From contig JBEPZU010000023.1 of assembly GCA_041640715.1 (NCBI GenBank), forward strand, positions 1 to 9,586: a stretch of 9,586 nucleotides of DNA, given 5' to 3'. Origin of the DNA: DSFO01 sp041640715. GTDB lineage: Archaea > Thermoproteota > Thermoprotei > Gearchaeales > Gearchaeaceae. The notes beneath the pieces were generated by a model. That model made no database searches. It had not been told where the DNA came from and worked only from the letters and a program-made list of their open reading frames with translations. Shown piece by piece: positions 5,594 to 9,586 of the stretch; the first letter of the stretch is position 1; the number at the start of each line of letters is the position of its first letter. Position numbers and translations under genes: made by a program.

Positions 5594-7504
5594 CTATCTC
5601 AATCTTATGCTTTCTCCCAAATCGGGTACAAAGGTTGGAATCTTTAGTTCATTTCTTATAGCATGTTGAAGACTTAAAAGCTTATTAGGTTCTCCGTGAA
5701 CTAAAATAACATTTCTCGCTCTTGAAGGAAGTCTTCTAAGGTATTCTAAAAGTTGGTTTCTGTCGGAGTGTCCTGAAAAGCCTTCTGCTGAGTATCTCTT
5801 AAGATTCACCTTAACTGGCACCTCCCCTTTCTCTGTTGGTACATAAACTTCGCCTCCTTTTTCAATTTCTTTTACTCTTCTGCCTAGAGTGCCTTGAGCT
5901 TGGTAAGAGGTGAATATTATTGAATTTTTCTCATCTTCAGCTAAATATCTAAAATATTCGAGAATGGGACCACCTGTCATCATGCCAGAGGTAGCTATAA
6001 TAATAGAAGGCCCTGCTTCTAAAATTTCTTCTCTTAAAGATCTATCTTTAATTATTTCGAAATAGCTGGAAGTGAAAGGATTACCTTCCTGGAATTTTCT
6101 CCTCATTTCTGGGGATAATTCGTCTTGAAATTTCAAATAGATCGCTGAAGTTTCGTGTATCATTCCCTCAACAAAAATAGGTACTTTAGGCAGTTGGTTA
6201 TTTTCCAAGGCATCATAAAGAATTGTCAATATTTCTTGCGCTCTTCCTACTGCAAGCATAGGCATTAAAACTTTACCATTATTTTCTAAAGTACTTTTTA
6301 TTGTCTCTATTAAACCATTTATTGCATCGACCCTTGATGGCATAATGTCCTCAGGACCTCCATAGGTGCCTTCCATGATTATCGTGTCATTTCTCTTGAA
6401 ATTGAAGAATGCAGGTTCTAGTAATCTGTTTCTCTCTCTAATATCAAATTTGAAATCTCCTGTGTACACTAGATTGTAATAACCTTCTCCGAAATGTAAG
6501 TGGACTATGGAAGATCCTAATATATGTCCTGCATTATAAAGGGTTAATTTGACATTAGGTGCAGCATCGATCACTTCTCCATTTTCTAGAGTAATTGTAT
6601 GAGCTAATAATGTATTCAAATCTGAATAACTATATGGCAATTCCTCTCCCGATCTTTGTTTGATGTCTAAATAATCCGAAATTATTAGAGCCATCAAATA
6701 TTTAGTAGCTTCAGACATGTAGACTGGTCCTCTATAGTCATATTTAAATAAGAAAGGGAGTGACGCACAATGATCGAAATGCGCGTGTGTAATCACTATA
6801 CATTCCAAATCATCCAAATTTCCTAGAAGATGAAAAGCTGGAAATTCTTCGTAATTTGATTTCATTCCAGGCTTCAGCCCAGCATCTAATAATATATTAC
6901 CCGTTTCGGTCGAGACTAAAAATGAACTTCTACCTACTTCCTTAGCCGCTCCGAGAAATGTAACCGATAACAATCCTAATTCTTTAATTTTTTCCCTATT
7001 TATTCTCATACCTATAGTGCTTAAGAATGAGGCACTATTCTCTAAGTTTTTCAAAGTTAAGACGTCCACGGTATTTACTATGTTAGATTCAAGCGTAGGT
7101 TTTCTGTGCAAAATTACTCTCCATTTTATGGTGTTTATCAATTCCCAAAGGTTTGAATCTCCTCTTCCTCTCACAATAGAAGGGTCTTCTGCATGTATGT
7201 GTACTTCCCCTCTTAAATCATCGAAAACGATTCTTTTAAAGTCTATACGTGCACTTTCGGGTATTATTTTCTTTATAGCCTCTATGGCTTTTTCTTTTTC
7301 CAGTCTTATTTCTGGTATTGGTCTTACTATTATTTTCTTTTTAATGATTTTAGCTAACTTAGGTATCAGGCCGCTTTCTCCAGTTATTAGCGAGATATCG
7401 TTAGTATAAATGCATAAAAAAGGCCCTTCATATTCTATTTTCTTAACTTTTTCTGGCGATATTACTTCAGTTAATGCTTGGTATATTCTTTCCTTTAGCT
7501 CCAT
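5594..7504 (-). CDS. aCPSF1 (FttA): KH-domain beta-CASP ribonuclease
   Basis: This is the archaeal CPSF73 homologue that cleaves nascent RNA 3' ends and drives transcription termination; it acts as a dimer with RNA polymerase. Two KH-like domains fill about 1-150. The second has EDPSIVRGRGDSNLWELI (106-123), where the usual GKGG loop reads GRGD. Metallo-beta-lactamase/beta-CASP residues (ATG numbering): D207 (LLDAG), HAHFDH 240-245, H327 (NAGHILGS), D340 (TGDF), motif A E378 (EGTYG), motif B H589 (GFSGHSD) and motif C H613 (VHGE). SGMMTGG is at 506-512. Length 636 is normal. I chose the ATG at 7504, which shares one base with the psmB stop (TGATG); an in-frame TTG sits one codon upstream. Co-transcription and translational coupling with psmB are likely. 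The psmB-aCPSF1 adjacency is conserved in other archaea (MJ1237-MJ1236, from memory). Confidence 0.95.
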   Translation of the reverse strand: MELKERIYQALTEVISPEKVKKIEYEGPFLCIYTNDISLITGESGLIPKLAKIIKKKIIVRPIPEIRLEKEKAIEAIKKIIPESARIDFKRIVFDDLRGEVHIHAEDPSIVRGRGDSNLWELINTIKWRVILHRKPTLESNIVNTVDVLTLKNLENSASFLSTIGMRINREKIKELGLLSVTFLGAAKEVGRSSFLVSTETGNILLDAGLKPGMKSNYEEFPAFHLLGNLDDLECIVITHAHFDHCASLPFLFKYDYRGPVYMSEATKYLMALIISDYLDIKQRSGEELPYSYSDLNTLLAHTITLENGEVIDAAPNVKLTLYNAGHILGSSIVHLHFGEGYYNLVYTGDFKFDIRERNRLLEPAFFNFKRNDTIIMEGTYGGPEDIMPSRVDAINGLIETIKSTLENNGKVLMPMLAVGRAQEILTILYDALENNQLPKVPIFVEGMIHETSAIYLKFQDELSPEMRRKFQEGNPFTSSYFEIIKDRSLREEILEAGPSIIIATSGMMTGGPILEYFRYLAEDEKNSIIFTSYQAQGTLGRRVKEIEKGGEVYVPTEKGEVPVKVNLKRYSAEGFSGHSDRNQLLEYLRRLPSRARNVILVHGEPNKLLSLQHAIRNELKIPTFVPDLGESIRLR

Positions 7505-8127
7505 CAATGTCCTTTAGTTAGTTCAGTAAGCTCTTCTGTTTTCAGAAAATGAACACCTTTCTCATCCACGTAAGCAAAGTCTACGCCTTCACCTGTAAAT
7601 AGATCCCACTTTAAGGAACTCTGTAGAGCTTCAAGAGCAAGTTTTATTCCCTCTTCTAAGGATAAATTAGGGTTATATTTAGCTTCTAATACACCTAATG
7701 CATAAGGAGAACCTGAGCCTCTACTAGTATATTTTTCAACGGTCAATGAACCTAACAAATCTATAGTGCAGAGTGAGGGTCCTTTCTGATCATAACCTCC
7801 CATTATTAATTCCGTATAATAAGGGAAGGCTCTTGAGCTAAACATTAATAATGCGCCAAAATTAGCTAAGCTAAGGGTAGAAATCGGTCTGTTATTAGTC
7901 AACTTATATAATTTAGCATTGGCTCTTAGTTGATCAATTATGAATTGAGCATCTGCTACAGCCCCTGCTATAGCTGCTATTAGATGATCGTCAATTTGTA
8001 AAATTTTTTTCCCTTGCTTATGCGCTATTTTTTTATTATAAGCGTCAGAAACCCTTCTATCAGCAGCTAGTATGACCCCATCTTTGTATACTAATCCTAC
8101 GGTAGTTGTACCTATGAATTTAATCAT
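7504..8127 (-). CDS. psmB: 20S proteasome beta subunit
   Basis: This is the catalytic subunit of the archaeal 20S proteasome, an N-terminal nucleophile threonine protease. The precursor is 207 residues. The propeptide is MIKFIG, and autocleavage at G6/T7 would expose TTTVGLVYKDGVILAADRR. Catalytic Thr7 (mature T1), D23 (mature D17) and the Lys of GKK (K41) are present, together with GSGSPYALGVLE (137-148) and GVD at 161-163. Compared with the Thermoplasma subunit as I recall it, there are two extra residues between DRR and GKK, so the Lys equivalent to K33 falls at mature 35. The six-residue propeptide is fixed because an in-frame TGA lies five codons upstream of the ATG with no other start between. 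A GGGGAG Shine-Dalgarno lies 8 nt upstream. The gene ends in TGATG, overlapping the aCPSF1 ATG. No alpha subunit is in the window. Confidence 0.96.
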   Translation of the reverse strand: MIKFIGTTTVGLVYKDGVILAADRRVSDAYNKKIAHKQGKKILQIDDHLIAAIAGAVADAQFIIDQLRANAKLYKLTNNRPISTLSLANFGALLMFSSRAFPYYTELIMGGYDQKGPSLCTIDLLGSLTVEKYTSRGSGSPYALGVLEAKYNPNLSLEEGIKLALEALQSSLKWDLFTGEGVDFAYVDEKGVHFLKTEELTELTKGH

Positions 8128-8133
8128 AGTTTT

Positions 8134-8157
8134 CTCTCCCCTTCAAAATTTCACCTC
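8134..8157 (-). promoter_or_regulatory. psmB leader: two Shine-Dalgarno-like sites
   Basis: Upstream of the psmB ATG the minus strand has GGGGAG (8136-8141), correctly placed for psmB, and further up a 7-base GAGGTGA (8151-8157), an ideal anti-SD match that is about 23 nt from the ATG and so too far to serve it. GAGGTGA is 4 nt from a TTG that opens a 9-codon frame ending in TAA over the psmB start (8120-8146). Possible leader minicistron, or fortuitous. Confidence 0.4.
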
Positions 8158-8189
8158 AATAAGACTATTTAATTTTACTTTTATTCGTC

Positions 8190-8197
8190 TATAAAAA
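8190..8197 (-). promoter_or_regulatory. Possible TATA-like box for psmB-aCPSF1
   Basis: The minus strand reads TTTTTATA, about 66 nt upstream of the psmB ATG. It would give a leader of about 40 nt that includes both Shine-Dalgarno-like sites. A second AT-rich candidate, AATTAAAT at about 8167-8174, would give a shorter leader lacking GAGGTGA. The 105-bp gap between psmB and the FKBP gene holds nothing else beyond the FKBP oligo-T run. Confidence 0.35.
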
Positions 8198-8219
8198 GCT
8201 TTATTAAAAATTAAATGAT

Positions 8220-8226
8220 AAAAAAA
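8220..8226 (-). terminator. Oligo-T terminator after the FKBP gene
   Basis: A run of seven T on the minus strand begins 6 bases after the FKBP stop codon. Archaeal transcription commonly stops at such U-tracts, with aCPSF1 cleavage upstream. It separates the CYTH-FKBP unit from psmB-aCPSF1. It has no hairpin, as is usual in archaea. Confidence 0.5.
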
Positions 8227-8232
8227 GGAAGG

Positions 8233-8970
8233 CTATGCAGGTGTAAGCATTTTTTCTTTAATCTCTTTTGGCTTTTCTCTTTCTATAACAAAGATCACTT
8301 TCTGGAATTGGGCGAATATTTCTTCTATTTCTTCCATTGCTAGCCTCAAGGCAGTTGAAAGGTTTAAGTTATTCAATACTTCAGATTTAAATTTGACTTC
8401 GAGTATTTCTTCAGAAGCATTTATAACGATATCGTTTTTGTTAATAGGTTTTAATCTTTGATAGAGAAGTTCTAGGATCTTCTCTTTTATATCCTCTATT
8501 TTCTTTACTATATTCAATTTAAAAATCAAAGTTTTACCGGCGAGAGGGTGATTAAAGTCTACTATAGCTCTCCCTCCACTCACGTTTATAACCAACCCTT
8601 CATTTTCTCTAATTTTTATTCTTTGTCCAGTTCTAGGAATTATTCCTTCTTTAACCAATTCCTTAGTGTTAATAACCTTTATTTTAGAAGGATTCTTTGT
8701 ACCATATGCCTTCTCGGGGCTAAGTTCAATAGTAAGGTTTGTTTCAACGTTGCCTAATTTTAATAATTCATCTTCAAGTCCTTTATGAAATTTGTTTCTG
8801 CCTAGGATTATTAATGTGCTTTCATAACTCAGATCTTCTCTTGCAAATTTTTCCTTTTTAGCGATTTCTTCGATATTAGTGTCTATAAGTTCATTTGTAT
8901 CCTTTATCCTAATTTCGTAATTAACTAAAAGGAAATCGTCTTTTTTAAGCTCTATTTTTCCTTCGTTCAT
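8233..8970 (-). CDS. Long FKBP-type peptidyl-prolyl isomerase (SlyD-like, FKBP26 type)
   Basis: This 245-residue cytoplasmic foldase/chaperone resembles the long archaeal FKBPs. The FKBP fold begins with LVNYEIRIKDTNELIDTN (15-32) and continues with LGRNKFHKGLEDELLKLG (56-73). It then has PEKAYG (85-90), an insert-in-flap chaperone domain (about 91-132), and closes with the highly typical VDFNHPLAGKTLIFKL (137-152). The C-terminal domain (about 155-245), with EEILEVKF and a long helix, corresponds to the extra domain of the FKBP26 class. The segment usually reading GLExALxGM is GLEDELLKLG, so the first half is more diverged than the second and isomerase activity may be reduced. It lies 24 bases downstream of the CYTH gene on the same strand, but a TATA-like box in the last CYTH codons is well placed for its own leaderless promoter. 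There is no Shine-Dalgarno. Confidence 0.9.
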   Translation of the reverse strand: MNEGKIELKKDDFLLVNYEIRIKDTNELIDTNIEEIAKKEKFAREDLSYESTLIILGRNKFHKGLEDELLKLGNVETNLTIELSPEKAYGTKNPSKIKVINTKELVKEGIIPRTGQRIKIRENEGLVINVSGGRAIVDFNHPLAGKTLIFKLNIVKKIEDIKEKILELLYQRLKPINKNDIVINASEEILEVKFKSEVLNNLNLSTALRLAMEEIEEIFAQFQKVIFVIEREKPKEIKEKMLTPA

Positions 8971-8993
8971 ATTTACGCATTTATCAAAATCAG

Positions 8994-9001
8994 TTTATAT
9001 T
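8994..9001 (-). promoter_or_regulatory. TATA-like box for the FKBP gene, inside the CYTH gene end
   Basis: The minus strand reads AATATAAA, covering the stop and the last codons of the CYTH gene. It is centred about 27 nt upstream of the FKBP ATG, the position expected for a leaderless archaeal mRNA. Confidence 0.5.
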
Positions 9002-9504
9002 TTTAGCATTTCAGGATATGTTTTATCAATCGCGGCTTCAAGACTCATACCTAACTTCTGTAGAATGTGTTGAGTTTCTTCATAATCCTCTGGGATCTCT
9101 ATTTCAAGAAAATAACCCAAATCCTCGACCATATCTATGAAGAATTTCAATTCGCCTATTTCATAAACTTCTCTTATTTTGTTGATCGTTAATGTCTTCT
9201 TAAATCCTAAGTTTTCTAAAATTCTCAACAAAACGATTGTTTGGTTTTCGCTTAATTCAATGGTTTCTTCATTCCTTGTTTTAGGTTTTCTATGTAGGAT
9301 CTTCTCTTTGAGTGTAAGGAAATAACGCCCATCTTCTTTCCTTATTCTTAACGCCTTACCTGAGTTAAATAGTGCCATGTCTTCATTATCTAGATATATA
9401 TCTTGCTGCTGTATTTTCAGTATCTTCCTGGCACTTAATTCTTTGAGTTTATTAGCAATTTCGATCGGATCTGATATTTTAAATTTTAACTCCTTTTCAA
9501 TCAT
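8995..9504 (-). CDS. CYTH-domain protein, class IV adenylate cyclase (CyaB)-like
   Basis: This 169-residue CYTH (triphosphate tunnel) protein has the signature ExExK at its N-terminus (E3, E5, K7 in MIEKELKFKI). It also has QQDIYLD (33-39), the charged strands ALRIRKEDG (51-59) and LTLKEK (63-68), RNEETIEL (77-84), FFIDMVEDLGYFLEIEIP (121-138) and a C-terminal AIDKTYPEML, as in CyaB-like proteins that end with a SY-containing helix. Relatives are class IV adenylate cyclases, thiamine triphosphatases or inorganic triphosphatases, all acting on triphosphates with a divalent metal; the archaeal role is unsettled. I chose the ATG at 9504 because ExExK normally sits within the first few residues. 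An in-frame TTG at 9561 would add 19 residues with no family support. The gene is followed by FKBP after 24 bases. Confidence 0.85.
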   Translation of the reverse strand: MIEKELKFKISDPIEIANKLKELSARKILKIQQQDIYLDNEDMALFNSGKALRIRKEDGRYFLTLKEKILHRKPKTRNEETIELSENQTIVLLRILENLGFKKTLTINKIREVYEIGELKFFIDMVEDLGYFLEIEIPEDYEETQHILQKLGMSLEAAIDKTYPEMLKI

Positions 9505-9586
9505 TCTTATATAATGTTTTATTACCGAATAATTATTATTAACGATTAATCTTAAGAGCAACGAGAAGCTTTAATGGCTGAATTTT

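Noticed and set aside
7017..7409. Plus-strand open frame of 130 codons antisense to the aCPSF1 KH region
   Set aside because: Its hydrophobic composition is what an antisense reading of the Lys/Glu/Ile-rich KH region yields; no family resemblance was seen.
8548..8757. Plus-strand open frame of 69 codons antisense to FKBP
   Set aside because: It lies wholly inside a conserved gene and is Ser/Phe/Tyr-rich without motifs.
9505..9561. 19-residue N-terminal extension of the CYTH protein from a TTG at 9561
   Set aside because: The ExExK signature belongs at the very N-terminus of CYTH proteins, and the ATG at 9504 places it at residues 3-7.
9574..9586. ATG near the right edge (MAEF...) as the start of a plus-strand gene
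   Set aside because: Only four codons are visible, which is too little to call; the minus strand there could equally be the end of another gene.
1..9586. Mobile elements, CRISPR repeats, attachment sites, toxin-antitoxin or defence genes
   Set aside because: No transposase, integrase, repeated spacer pattern or defence-type domain was seen. The tRNA genes are not followed by partial duplicate tRNA ends.

Overview
The window is AT-rich, densely packed archaeal DNA. Its gene content is almost wholly archaeal informational and protein-turnover machinery: archaeosine tRNA-guanine transglycosylase, two beta-CASP RNases, LSm, ribosomal proteins eL37 and eL38, a PUA protein, the 20S proteasome beta subunit and a PAC2-family protein. 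TATA-like boxes lie about 25-30 nt upstream of several starts, as expected for leaderless or nearly leaderless archaeal genes. The two tRNA genes are very GC-rich in their stems against an AT-rich background, which suggests a thermophile. eL38 is, as I recall, best known from Crenarchaeota, Korarchaeota and other non-euryarchaeal lineages, so a TACK-like or deep-branching affiliation is possible. I cannot place the organism further. There are no mobile elements, CRISPR arrays or long repeats.

Layout. At 1-1325 (+) is the 3' part of tgtA, cut by the left edge. It runs tail to tail into a PAC2-family gene (1327-2070, -) ending in a proteasome-docking HbYX tail. A 54-bp divergent promoter region separates that gene from an aCPSF2-like beta-CASP nuclease (2125-3384, +). 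The nuclease overlaps a presenilin/SPP-like intramembrane aspartyl protease (3362-4249, +). A minus-strand translation cluster follows: LSm, eL37 (absent from a standard start-codon search because it begins with AUU), tRNA-Ala(GGC), tRNA-Val(GAC) and eL38. A PUA-domain gene (5087-5593, +) diverges from LSm. The right half is all minus strand: CYTH/CyaB-like protein, long FKBP-type isomerase, proteasome beta subunit, and aCPSF1 (KH plus beta-CASP), with the last two overlapping by one base.

How the genes fit together. RNA maturation and 3'-end processing or termination (aCPSF1, aCPSF2-like, LSm, TgtA, PUA protein) is interleaved with protein folding and turnover (psmB, PAC2 protein, intramembrane protease, FKBP). 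Each beta-CASP nuclease sits directly beside a proteasome-related gene. Nothing here looks like a defence island or an obviously new system. The most unusual points are the AUU start of eL37, the HbYX tail on the PAC2 protein, the protease gene nested on the end of a nuclease gene, and a TgtA whose C-terminal half carries a degenerate ArcS-like motif with no visible PUA domain.
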